NCBI RefSeq assembly: GCF_017309385.1
Contig: NZ_JAFJMJ010000001.1
Location: forward strand, 620,001 to 684,000
From: Amycolatopsis sp. 195334CR
GTDB taxonomy: Bacteria > Actinomycetota > Actinomycetes > Mycobacteriales > Pseudonocardiaceae
Direction: 5' to 3'
DNA length: 64,000 bases
Shown piece by piece: positions 7,453-15,021 of the stretch (position 1 is the first letter of the stretch; the number at the start of each line of letters is the position of its first letter). The notes beneath the pieces are model-generated. The model worked only from the letters and a program-made list of their open reading frames with translations. It was not told the DNA's origin and did no database searches. The position numbers and the translations under genes are program-made.

Positions 7453-8256
7453 ATGCGCACACTGGGATGGGAAGCGGCGGGCTGGCTGGCCGGGCAACTG
7501 GCGGTGCTCACCGCGTTGGCCGGCCACCTCGGCCTCGGGCCGGCGGGCTGGCTGGCCGGGGCCGGGTTCACCGCGCTGCTGTGGGGTGCGCTGGCCGCCT
7601 CGGTCGATCGCCCGTGGACGCTCGGACCGGCGAACCGGGTCACCGTCGGGCGGGCCGTGCTCGTCGGCGGGGTGACGATGCTGGTCGCCGACGCCACGGT
7701 CACCGGGTCGAGCCCGCACACCGCGTTGCTGGTGGCGGTCGCGTCGGTCGCGCTCGCGCTGGACGCCGTCGACGGGCAGGTCGCGCGGCGCACCGGCACC
7801 GCGTCGGCGCTCGGCGCCCGGTTCGACATGGAGGTCGACGCGTTCCTGATCCTGGTGCTCAGCGTGGCGGCGGCCTCGGTGGCCGGGCCGTGGGTGCTGC
7901 TGATCGGCGCGATGCGGTACCTGTTCGTGGCGGCCGCGTGGTTCGCGCCGTGGCTGCGGGCGGACCTGCCGCCGAGCACGGCGCGCAAGGCCGTGTGCGC
8001 GGTGCAGGGCGTGGTGCTGGTGGTGGTGACCTCGGGCCTGCTGCCGGAACCGTTGTCGGTCGCGGTCGCCGCGGGGGCGCTGGGCAGCCTGCTGTGGTCG
8101 TTCGGCCGGGACACCGCCTGGCTGTGGCGGTCTACCGTGGGGACATGGAGTCCCGCCGCGTGCGCACCCCGGATCGTCAGGACCTCGCCGCGGCTTGGCG
8201 CACGATCTCGGCCCGGCTCGCTCCGACCCCGCTCCACGCAGGTGTCGACGGGCTGA
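7453..8256 (+). CDS. CDP-alcohol phosphatidyltransferase family membrane protein
   Basis: 267 residues, several membrane segments, and the full family signature LDAVDGQVARRTGTASALG continuing to F-DMEVD (D104, D107, G108, A111, R112, G121, D125, D129). These residues bind the metal and CDP-alcohol. The alcohol acceptor is not predictable. The start ATG follows GGGAGGTCGCG. The last part after about residue 230 is Arg/Ser/Pro-rich and overlaps the dehydratase gene by 112 bp in another frame, so the native tail may not be functional or the stop may be ancestral run-on. It is divergent from the pathway operon and could supply a lipid carrier to it; that is only a positional hint. Confidence 0.87.
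   Translation: MRTLGWEAAGWLAGQLAVLTALAGHLGLGPAGWLAGAGFTALLWGALAASVDRPWTLGPANRVTVGRAVLVGGVTMLVADATVTGSSPHTALLVAVASVALALDAVDGQVARRTGTASALGARFDMEVDAFLILVLSVAAASVAGPWVLLIGAMRYLFVAAAWFAPWLRADLPPSTARKAVCAVQGVVLVVVTSGLLPEPLSVAVAAGALGSLLWSFGRDTAWLWRSTVGTWSPAACAPRIVRTSPRLGARSRPGSLRPRSTQVSTG
8133..8138 (+). promoter_or_regulatory. Putative -10 box (TACCGT) of leaderless mRNA
   Basis: TACCGT ends 6 nt before the ATG at 8145 inside the 3' end of the CDP-alcohol transferase gene. GACACC lies about 17 nt upstream as a weak -35. This would give an internal, leaderless promoter for the dehydratase. Confidence 0.3.
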
Positions 8257-9080
8257 ACCTGAAGCTGGAGACCTTCCAGCCGACCGGTGCCTTCAAGATC
8301 CGCGGCGCGCTCAACGCGTTGAGCGCGCTGCCCGCGGACGTCGTGCCGGTCACCGCGTCGGCGGGCAACCACGGGCTCGGCGTCGCGCACGCGGCCAGGA
8401 TGCTCGGCCGCCGCGCGACCGTGGTGGTGCCGGGCAACGCTTCCCCCGCCAAGGTCGCCGCGCTCCACGCCACCGGGGTCGACCTGGTCGAGATCGGCAG
8501 TTCCTACGACGACGCCGAGCAGCACGCGCTGGAGCTCGCCGCCGGTGGGGCGCACTACCTCTCGGCGTACAACGATCCCGAGGTCATCGCGGGCCAGGGC
8601 ACGATCGGGCACGAACTCCGCGAGCAGGTCCCCGGACCGCTGACCGTGGTCTGCGCGGTCGGCGGGGGCGGACTGGCCTCCGGGCTCGGGTTGTGGGCTT
8701 CCGGCCACGACGACGTCCGGATCATCGGTGTCGAAGCCGCCGAATCGACGGCGGTTTCCGCGGCCGTGCGCGCCGGGCGGGTGGTCGACGTGCCGATCGG
8801 GGAAACGATCGCCGACGGGGTGGCCGGTGGGGTGGAACGCGGGTCCGTCACCATCGAACTGATCTCCGCGCACGTGTCCGAACTGCTCACCGTGACCGAA
8901 ACCGAAATCCGCGCGGCGATGCGGTACCTGCTCACCGAACGCGGCGTCGTCGCTGAGGGTGCCGGCGCACTCGGCGTGGCTGCTTTGCTTGCGGGCAAAG
9001 CGAAAGCGGACGGCACGGCGGTCGCGGTGGTGTCCGGGCGCAACATCACCGTCCCGGCGCTCACCGCCGCCGTGCGCTGA
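8145..9080 (+). CDS. Threonine dehydratase-like PLP enzyme
   Basis: 311 residues, fold-type II PLP enzyme. The Schiff-base Lys is K51 in QPTGAFKIRGALNAL; SAGNHGLG binds the substrate carboxylate and GGGGLASG the phosphate. Short threonine/serine dehydratases and serine racemases share this plan; there is no C-terminal ACT domain, so it is a catabolic or unregulated type. Activity on threonine or serine is likely, but racemase activity cannot be excluded. It starts inside the previous gene's 3' end. The downstream gap of 170 bp indicates that the following glycosyltransferase has its own promoter. Confidence 0.85.
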   Translation: MESRRVRTPDRQDLAAAWRTISARLAPTPLHAGVDGLNLKLETFQPTGAFKIRGALNALSALPADVVPVTASAGNHGLGVAHAARMLGRRATVVVPGNASPAKVAALHATGVDLVEIGSSYDDAEQHALELAAGGAHYLSAYNDPEVIAGQGTIGHELREQVPGPLTVVCAVGGGGLASGLGLWASGHDDVRIIGVEAAESTAVSAAVRAGRVVDVPIGETIADGVAGGVERGSVTIELISAHVSELLTVTETEIRAAMRYLLTERGVVAEGAGALGVAALLAGKAKADGTAVAVVSGRNITVPALTAAVR

Positions 9081-9250
9081 GCCAACCGCGCGAAGCTTGG
9101 CGCGCGCTGAACCCCTGCCGTCCAGCGGTAAGGGGGGAAACCGGTGCGCAATTAGGGGGTTGGGGCGGCGCGGACCGGCTGGCACAGTAATTCACGGGCC
9201 GCATTACCCCCAGCACGCATTTCGACCTCCTTGGAAGGAAAAGAGAGGCG

Positions 9251-10498
9251 ATGCACAGAACTCCCGAGGCGACGACGATTCCGGCCGCCGCCGCACCCAT
9301 TTCACTGAGCACCACCACGGTGGACATCGTGGTGCCGGTGTACAACGAGGAACGCGCGCTCACCGGCACGGTCGAGGTGCTCCGCGCCTATCTGCGCGAG
9401 AACTTCCCGTACGACTGGACCATCACGGTGATGGACAACGGCAGCGAGGACGGCACGCTCGAAGTGGCCAACGCGCTGGCGCGCAACGACGAACGCGTGC
9501 GGGTGATGCACCTCGACGTGGCGGGCCGCGGCCGCGCGCTGCGCGAGGCGTGGGGCCGCAGCGGCGCGGACGTGGTGGTCTACATGGACGCCGACCTGTC
9601 CACCGGGCTGGACGCACTGCTGCCGCTGGTCGCCCCGCTGGCGAACGGGCACTCCGACATCGCCATCGGCTCCCGGCACGCGCCCGGCGCGCGCACCATC
9701 CGCGGCCTGCAGCGCGAGTTCATCTCCCGCTCCTACAACGCGTTGATCCGGCTCACCCACGGCGCCCGGTTCCGCGACGCGCAGTGCGGGTTCAAGGCCG
9801 CGCGCGGCGAGGTCATCCGCCCGCTGCTGCACCACGTGCACGACGACGGCTGGTTCTTCGACACCGAACTGCTGCTGCTCGCCGAGCACAACGGGCTGCG
9901 CGTGCACGAGGTGCCAGTGGACTGGATCGAGGACGTGGACACCAGGGTGGAGGTGACCAGCACGGCCTGGCACGACATCCGCGGGCTGATCAGGGTGGCC
10001 AGGGCGAAGGCACGCGGCACCGCCCGGGTCGATGAGCTGCCGCGGCGGCCGGACCCGAAGCCGATCCACCCCGACCCGGTGCTCGGCGGGAACGCCGGCG
10101 CGCTTTCCTGGCAATTGCTCTCGTTCGCCATTGTCGGCGCCATTTCCACGGTGGCGACGTTGACCTTGTACGCGATTTTCCGGGAATGGATGCCGCTGCT
10201 GCTCGCCAATTTGGCGGCACTGACGCTGACCACCCTGTTCAACACCGAGGCGAATCGCCGGTACACCTTCGCCGGGCGCCGGCATTCCACCGGCCGGGTG
10301 CATTTCCAGGGGATCATCGTCTTCGCGCTGTACTACGGGTTCACCTCGGGTGCGCTGCTGCTGTTGCACTGGCTGGCCCCGGACGCCTCGCGCCTGCTGG
10401 AGCTCACCGTGCTGCTGGTGTCGTCGATCCTCGGCACCACCGGGCGATTCCTGTTGCTGCGCAACTGGGTCTTCCGCCGGAAGGAGCCGACGGCATGA
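9251..10498 (+). CDS. GT2 glycosyltransferase fused to GtrA membrane domain
   Basis: 415 residues. Residues 22-265 are a GT2 domain of the dolichyl-phosphate glucose/mannose synthase type: VDIVVPVYNEE, MDNGSEDGT, the DAD motif in VYMDADLST (D113/D115), and QCGFKAA. Residues about 275-410 hold four membrane helices of the GtrA type (NTEANRRYTF). The protein likely makes a polyprenyl-phosphate sugar and moves or hands it over at the membrane. ATG has AAGGAAAAGAGAGG upstream. The stop overlaps the next start by 4 bp (ATGA), pairing it with the GT39-type transferase that would use the lipid-linked sugar. Confidence 0.9.
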   Translation: MHRTPEATTIPAAAAPISLSTTTVDIVVPVYNEERALTGTVEVLRAYLRENFPYDWTITVMDNGSEDGTLEVANALARNDERVRVMHLDVAGRGRALREAWGRSGADVVVYMDADLSTGLDALLPLVAPLANGHSDIAIGSRHAPGARTIRGLQREFISRSYNALIRLTHGARFRDAQCGFKAARGEVIRPLLHHVHDDGWFFDTELLLLAEHNGLRVHEVPVDWIEDVDTRVEVTSTAWHDIRGLIRVARAKARGTARVDELPRRPDPKPIHPDPVLGGNAGALSWQLLSFAIVGAISTVATLTLYAIFREWMPLLLANLAALTLTTLFNTEANRRYTFAGRRHSTGRVHFQGIIVFALYYGFTSGALLLLHWLAPDASRLLELTVLLVSSILGTTGRFLLLRNWVFRRKEPTA

Positions 10499-12351
10499 CC
10501 GCCACCGCGCACCGGAGCGCACCCGCGACCACCCGTACGGCGGTCTGGGCACTGGCCGCGATCTGCCTGCTGGCCGGGGTGCTCTACGCCTGGGGCTTCG
10601 CCTCCGGCAGTTGGGGCAACACGTACTACAGCGCCGGGGTCAAGGCCATGTCCTCCGGCTTCACCAACTTCCTGTTCGGCGCCTACGACCCGGCGGGCGC
10701 GGTCTCGGTGGACAAGCCGCCGATGTCGTTGTGGCCGCAGGTGGTCTCGGTGTGGATCTTCGGTTACCACGGCTGGGCGATCCTGCTGCCGCAGGTGCTC
10801 GCCGGGGTCGGCGCGGTGTTCCTGCTGCACCGGACCGTGCGCCGCTGGACCGGTGAACCCACCGCACTGCTCGCCGCGCTGCTGCTCGCGCTCACCCCGA
10901 TCACCGTCGCGGTGAACCAGGTGAACCTGCCCGACACGCTGCTGGTGCTGTTGCTGGTCGCCGCCGCGTACGCGCTCACCCGCGCCGTCGAAGGCGGGCG
11001 GCACACCGGGTGGCTGCTGTGGTCGGCATTCTTCGTCGGCTGCGCGTTCACCACGAAGATGCTGCAGGCGTGGATCGTGGTGCCGGGCCTGGCCGCGGCC
11101 TTCCTGATCGGCGCGTCCGGTCCGGTCCGGCGGAAGCTGCTCGACCTGCTGGCCGCCGGGCTCGTGCTCTTCGTGTCCTCGTTCTGGTGGCCCGCGCTGC
11201 GTGACTGGTGGCCGGGTGAGAAGCCGTACATGGCCAGCACCTCGGACGGCACCGCGATGGACCTGATCTTCGGCTACAACGGGTTCGGCCGGTTGTTCGG
11301 TGCCGAGGGCGGTGCGGTCGCCACGCAGGCCGGTGGTGGCAACGTCGGGGTGGCCGGTGGCGCCTCCGGCATCACGCGGATGTTCGGCGCGGCCGGTGGC
11401 GGGCAGATCTCCTGGTTGCTGCCGCTGGCTTTGGTCGCGCTGGTGCTCGGCGTGCTCGGATTCCGCGCTGCCACGCGGGAAGGGCGCGCGGGCTGGGTGT
11501 TGTGGGGCAGCTGGCTGGTGCTGTCCGGACTGTTGTTCAGCTTCGCGCAGGGTGTGATGCACCCGTACACCTCGGCCATGCTGGCGCCGGCGGTGGCCGC
11601 GCTGGGCGCCGCCGGGCTCGCCCTGCTGTGGCGGTTCTACCGCGAGGACAACGCCGCGTGGGTGTTGCTGCCGTTGGTGGTGGCGGGGACCGCGGGCTGG
11701 GCGTGGGTGGTGATTTCCCGCAACCTCGCGTGGCACGGCTGGCTCCGCTGGGCCGTGGTGATCGTCGCGGCGGCGGCTGTGGTCGCGCTGGTCGTGGCGA
11801 GGCAACGGGACGAACTGCGCAAGGCCGCGCTGGGGCTCGCGCTGACCGCGGTGGTGCTCGCGCCCGCGGTGTGGTCCGCGGGTACCGCGCTCGACGGGAA
11901 CCGGATCGGTGTGCTGCCGTCCGCGGGTCCGTTGAGCGAGCTGTTCGCCAAGCTGAAGGGCAGCCCCGGTGGGTTCGGTGGGCTGCTCACCGCGGACCTC
12001 AGCCAGGAGAACCGGCGGATCCTGGCCTATGCCAAGGAAAACGGCGGTGGCGCGGAGATCGTGCTCGCGGTCGAACGCGGGTCGACGGCCACCTCGCCGT
12101 TCCTCATCCACACCGACGAGACGGTGGTCGGGCTCGGCGGGTACGCCGGTGCCGATCCGGCGCCCTCACCCGCCCAGCTGTCGGACTGGGTGGCGCGGGG
12201 CCGGTTGCGGTTCGTGCTGAGCAGCCTCGGGCAGGGGCCGAGCGCACCCGCGCAGCAGGAGCGCGCGGCGTGGCTGGACCGCGAATGCGTGCTGGTCGAT
12301 CCCGCCGCGTACGGGGGCCAGCCGGTCCAGAAGTTGTTCAGCTGCAGCTAG
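10495..12351 (+). CDS. GT39/ArnT-like membrane glycosyltransferase
   Basis: 618 residues. The N-terminal half has about ten membrane helices with the first-loop acidic site SVDKPPMSLWPQ (D73) that is typical of PMT/ArnT-type transferases using polyprenyl-phosphate sugars. The C-terminal soluble part (about 520-618) is extracellular, and a Gly-rich loop (GGGNVGVAGGASG) sits in the middle. It closely follows the pattern of actinobacterial YkcA/B-like proteins. The ATG overlaps the previous stop, so both proteins are made together and probably glycosylate a cell-wall or surface substrate. The stop codon TAG lies inside the first copy of a 13-bp direct repeat. Confidence 0.9.
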   Translation: MTATAHRSAPATTRTAVWALAAICLLAGVLYAWGFASGSWGNTYYSAGVKAMSSGFTNFLFGAYDPAGAVSVDKPPMSLWPQVVSVWIFGYHGWAILLPQVLAGVGAVFLLHRTVRRWTGEPTALLAALLLALTPITVAVNQVNLPDTLLVLLLVAAAYALTRAVEGGRHTGWLLWSAFFVGCAFTTKMLQAWIVVPGLAAAFLIGASGPVRRKLLDLLAAGLVLFVSSFWWPALRDWWPGEKPYMASTSDGTAMDLIFGYNGFGRLFGAEGGAVATQAGGGNVGVAGGASGITRMFGAAGGGQISWLLPLALVALVLGVLGFRAATREGRAGWVLWGSWLVLSGLLFSFAQGVMHPYTSAMLAPAVAALGAAGLALLWRFYREDNAAWVLLPLVVAGTAGWAWVVISRNLAWHGWLRWAVVIVAAAAVVALVVARQRDELRKAALGLALTAVVLAPAVWSAGTALDGNRIGVLPSAGPLSELFAKLKGSPGGFGGLLTADLSQENRRILAYAKENGGGAEIVLAVERGSTATSPFLIHTDETVVGLGGYAGADPAPSPAQLSDWVARGRLRFVLSSLGQGPSAPAQQERAAWLDRECVLVDPAAYGGQPVQKLFSCS

Positions 12352-12454
12352 GGGAGGTCGTTCCGCAGCGGCGGAGCCGCTGGCTGTGGGCCGTCACCTC
12401 GCACCGCCACCCGCACCGCCACGCAAGCCACTCTCAACACTGCTAGGGGAGGTC
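12347..12454. repeat. 95-bp insert flanked by 13-bp direct repeats, with internal hairpin
   Basis: GCTAGGGGAGGTC occurs at 12347-12359 and again at 12442-12454. The first copy contains the stop codon of the GT39 gene and the second the ribosome binding site of the PIG-L gene. Between them is a perfect hairpin, CAGCGGC (12366-12372), loop GGA, GCCGCTG (12376-12382). If the insert were removed the two genes would be 10-15 bp apart, the normal operon spacing here. The structure looks like a small mobile element with a target duplication, or a duplication of the translation signal. Which of these is correct is not resolved. Confidence 0.55.
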
Positions 12455-12456
12455 TT

Positions 12457-13113
12457 ATGAGCAAGCCGGTCGCGCTGGCGGTGTTCGCCCATCCCGATGA
12501 TGCCGAACTGGCCTGTTTCGGCACCTTCGCCGCACTGCGTGCACGCGGGTACGCGCTGTCGGTGCTTTCGCTCACCGACGGCGCCAACAGCGACGTGGAG
12601 CAATCCTACCTCCGGCCGAAGGAAGCCAGGCTCGCCGCCGCGATGGTCGGGGCCGAGCTGGTGGTGGAGGACTTCGAGGACGGCTCGCTGACCGCGGGGC
12701 GGGCCGTGTTCGACCGGATCGAGCAGCACATCCGCCGGGTGCGGCCGACCGTCGTGCTGACCCACTACCCCGGCTCCCGCGAGCACCAGGACCACCAGGT
12801 GGTCGGCACGGTGGCGACCACGGTCGCCCACCGTGCCGGGCACGTCGGCCTGGTGTTGCAGGGCGAGCCGCCCGGTCAGGCCGGCTCGTTCACCCCGCAG
12901 CTGTTCACCGACATCACCGCGCACATCGACCTGAAGCTCAAGGCCCTCGCCTGCTACAAGTCCGAAGCGGACAAGGGCTTCATGCACCGCGAGACCGTGC
13001 TGGACCGCGCCCGCTGGTGGGCGCGGCAAGCCGGCGCGGTGGAGGACGGCGTCCCCCGCTACTACGAGGCGTTCGTGGTGTCGAAGGCCTTGCTGCCCGC
13101 GCTCGGGGTGTAG
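12457..13113 (+). CDS. PIG-L/LmbE-family deacetylase
   Basis: 218 residues. The zinc site is complete: AHPDDAE (11-17) and REHQDH (H110, D112, H113). Family members remove acetyl groups from GlcNAc-type substrates (MshB, Mca, PIG-L, antibiotic deacetylases). At 218 residues it is smaller than MshB/Mca, so mycothiol synthesis is not specifically supported. GGGGAGG lies 6 nt before the ATG. It follows two polyprenyl-sugar glycosyltransferases, so a role in trimming a surface sugar is possible. The 3' end overlaps the convergent DHFR-like gene by 52 bp. Confidence 0.88.
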   Translation: MSKPVALAVFAHPDDAELACFGTFAALRARGYALSVLSLTDGANSDVEQSYLRPKEARLAAAMVGAELVVEDFEDGSLTAGRAVFDRIEQHIRRVRPTVVLTHYPGSREHQDHQVVGTVATTVAHRAGHVGLVLQGEPPGQAGSFTPQLFTDITAHIDLKLKALACYKSEADKGFMHRETVLDRARWWARQAGAVEDGVPRYYEAFVVSKALLPALGV

Positions 13114-13643
13114 CTGAGGATGAGCAGCCCGGTCTCGTGCACCTCGACGCCGTTGAAGTCGAACTTGTACTGCTGCCCGTCGCGGTAGAGCAGCTCACCG
13201 GGCGCCGCCTTGCCGGAGAGCACCGGGTGCAGCCAGACCCGCAGTTCGTCGAGCAGGCCGTGGTCGAGCATCAGCCGGGTGACCGGGCCGAACCCGTACT
13301 GCAGCAGGTTCGTGCCGGACTCCTTGAGCTCGCGGATGCGCTCGACCACGTGCTCGCTGATCACCTCGGTGTTCTCCCACTTCGGGTCGGTCAGCGTGGT
13401 CGAGACCACGTACTTCTTCAGCAGGTTCATCCGGGCCGGCGAACCGTCCTCTTCGGTCACCGACGGCCAGACCGCGGCGAAGCCCTCGTAGGTCTCGCGG
13501 CCCATGATCACCGCGTCGGCGGCGCGCTGCTGGGCGTCGGCGGCGCGGTTGGCCTCGGCACCGAAGTAGTCCATGTGCCAGTCCTGCATGTTGCTGATGT
13601 CACCGTCGAGGGTCAGGTACGTGGCGTTGACGATCTTGCCCAT
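13062..13643 (-). CDS. Dihydrofolate reductase/RibD-C-like reductase
   Basis: 193 residues, RibD C-terminal/DHFR superfamily: N-terminal KIVNATYLTLDGDI, central VIMGRETYEGFAAVWP, and a nucleotide-binding LLQYGFGPVTRLM segment. Proteins of this group are NADPH-dependent reductases of unknown substrate, often called YwjB/YyaP-like. The ATG at 13643 has AAGGAG 8 nt upstream. RibD-C enzymes reduce ribosylaminopyrimidines, so a link to the GTP-derived pathway at 1-7 kb can be imagined, but it is 6 kb away with unrelated genes between. Confidence 0.82.
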   Translation of the reverse strand: MGKIVNATYLTLDGDISNMQDWHMDYFGAEANRAADAQQRAADAVIMGRETYEGFAAVWPSVTEEDGSPARMNLLKKYVVSTTLTDPKWENTEVISEHVVERIRELKESGTNLLQYGFGPVTRLMLDHGLLDELRVWLHPVLSGKAAPGELLYRDGQQYKFDFNGVEVHETGLLILSYTPSAGSKAFDTTNAS

Positions 13644-13887
13644 GGTTCGCGCTCCTTGTTCCGCTGTGTGGTTGCCCGTGCGTCGAGCGGGCCCGGCGCG
13701 GATCGACAGCCCGCCGAAAAGATCTTGGAAGTAACCCCGGTCACACCTCGTTCGCGCAGACGGGTGACGACGAAACGCCCGCCACTCCTCCTTTGGGATG
13801 AAGCGAAGTGGTTTCATGTTCCACAGTGCGTGCTCGCGCGTTCTCTATAGGGAGAGAGCCGGCGAACGGACGGAAGGAACCACGGCG

Positions 13888-14301
13888 ATGCCCGACTACC
13901 AGGACACCACCCGCGCGAAGATCGTCTTCGGACTGCGCACCTTCGCGGCGGGCCCGGCGCCGCTGCCCGCGGAGCTGGCGTACGACACCAGCGACCCGTA
14001 CGCGGTCGCGGTCAACTTCCACACCGGCCGCGGCACCGTGCAGTGGATGTGCGCCCGCGACCTGCTCGCCGACGGCCTGCTCGGCCCGGCCGGTCTCGGC
14101 GACCTGCGGATCAGCCCGGCCACCGACCCGGAGTACGTGGTCTTCGAGCTGATCACGCCGGACGGCGAGGCCGTGATGGAGGCACCGTCGGCGGAGATCG
14201 CCGCCTTCCTCGACCGCACCTACGAGAAGATCCCGGCCGGCTCCGAGCACCAGTGGTTCGACTTCGAGCACGAACTGGGCAAGCTGACCTCGCACAGCTG
14301 A
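13888..14301 (+). CDS. SsgA-like sporulation/cell-division protein
   Basis: 137 residues, the usual length of SsgA-like proteins. Conserved blocks are visible: LPAELAYDTSDPYAVAVNFHTG, VQWMCARDLLADGL, DLRI, and PAGSEHQWFDFEHEL at the C-terminus. This family is restricted to morphologically complex actinobacteria and guides septum placement and spore-wall synthesis; SsgB recruits FtsZ. Which SALP this is cannot be decided, though the compact architecture resembles SsgB. GGAAGGAACC precedes the ATG by a few bases. The 244-bp upstream region is divergent with the DHFR-like gene and contains its promoter; no specific box was assigned. Confidence 0.88.
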   Translation: MPDYQDTTRAKIVFGLRTFAAGPAPLPAELAYDTSDPYAVAVNFHTGRGTVQWMCARDLLADGLLGPAGLGDLRISPATDPEYVVFELITPDGEAVMEAPSAEIAAFLDRTYEKIPAGSEHQWFDFEHELGKLTSHS

Positions 14302-14302
14302 G

Positions 14303-14419
14303 TCACCGTCGTCGGGTCAGGTACCACCCCACGACGTAGGCGGCGAGCGCGACGCCCGCACCCCGCGTCATGCCGACGAGCAGCTGCCTGACCCAGTCGT
14401 AGCCGCTCACGCGGCTCAC
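14303..14419 (-). CDS. Small single-span membrane peptide (38 aa)
   Basis: A 38-residue frame starting at GTG 14419 (or GTG 14410) encodes VSGYDWVRQLLVGMTRG followed by a hydrophobic span (AGVALAAYVVGWYL) and a TRRR tail. Third positions are G/C-rich like neighbouring genes. The topology would be a one-helix membrane peptide with a positive C-terminus. It lies between SsgA-like and DUF4184 genes and ends 2 bp after the convergent SsgA-like gene. No homologue is recognised and the ribosome site is weak, so this is a candidate only. Confidence 0.4.
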   Translation of the reverse strand: MSRVSGYDWVRQLLVGMTRGAGVALAAYVVGWYLTRRR

Positions 14420-14480
14420 CGGATCCGCCAGGCCGCAGGCCGCCCCGAGTGGAGAGGCTGCTGAGAAGCCCGCGCTGTGT

Positions 14481-15020
14481 TTAAGTTCGCCGAGAAAGCC
14501 CGGTAGCGGGACTCCCGGCGGGAGCCAGCCGGTACCACCGCACCGCCGCCAGCGCGAGCACCAGCAGCCCGCCTGCCGAGGACACGTAGCCGATCACGTT
14601 GTAGAGCCGGTGCGGGCCGACCACGGACGTTCGCAGCCAGGCCCAGTGCTGCACCGCGGGGCCGTGCACGTGCGTGACGGCGTCCCAGGCCACGTGCGTC
14701 AGCGCTCCGACCACAATGGACACGGCGAGTCGCCACGCGGCCACCCTCCGTCCACTTCGGACCTCGATGCGGGCGCGCACCCCGTCCGGCGCCAGCGCGA
14801 GCAGCGGCGCGGCCATCGCCCAGCCGAGCAACAGCAGCATGATGCCGAGTGCAAGATCCACCCAGAAAACCCCGCCGAACGAATGCGTGATCTTGGAGCC
14901 GCCGGGGATCGGCAGGTAGTAGGCGACGTCCGGGGACAGGGCACCGGCGACCAGCCCCGGCAGCCACAGCACCCGCCGCAGCGGCAGCACCACGGCCGGG
15001 TGCGCGAAGGTGAACGGCAC
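14481..15020 (-). CDS. DUF4184 membrane protein
   Basis: 179 residues with the diagnostic N-terminus MPFTFAHPAVVLPL, then SPDVAYYLPIPG, HSFGGVFW and GALTHVAWD, i.e. conserved His/Asp residues embedded in five or so membrane helices. This DUF4184 layout resembles membrane metal-dependent hydrolases but has no assigned activity. GTG at 15020 is one base after the stop of the PaaK-like gene, so it is the third gene of the operon regulator, ligase, DUF4184. Confidence 0.85.
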   Translation of the reverse strand: MPFTFAHPAVVLPLRRVLWLPGLVAGALSPDVAYYLPIPGGSKITHSFGGVFWVDLALGIMLLLLGWAMAAPLLALAPDGVRARIEVRSGRRVAAWRLAVSIVVGALTHVAWDAVTHVHGPAVQHWAWLRTSVVGPHRLYNVIGYVSSAGGLLVLALAAVRWYRLAPAGSPATGLSRRT

Positions 15021-15021
15021 T

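Noticed and set aside
13062..13643. Assigning the DHFR-like reductase as part of the GTP-derived pathway
   Set aside because: RibD-C similarity is suggestive, but it is 6 kb away with independent genes between and no shared signal.
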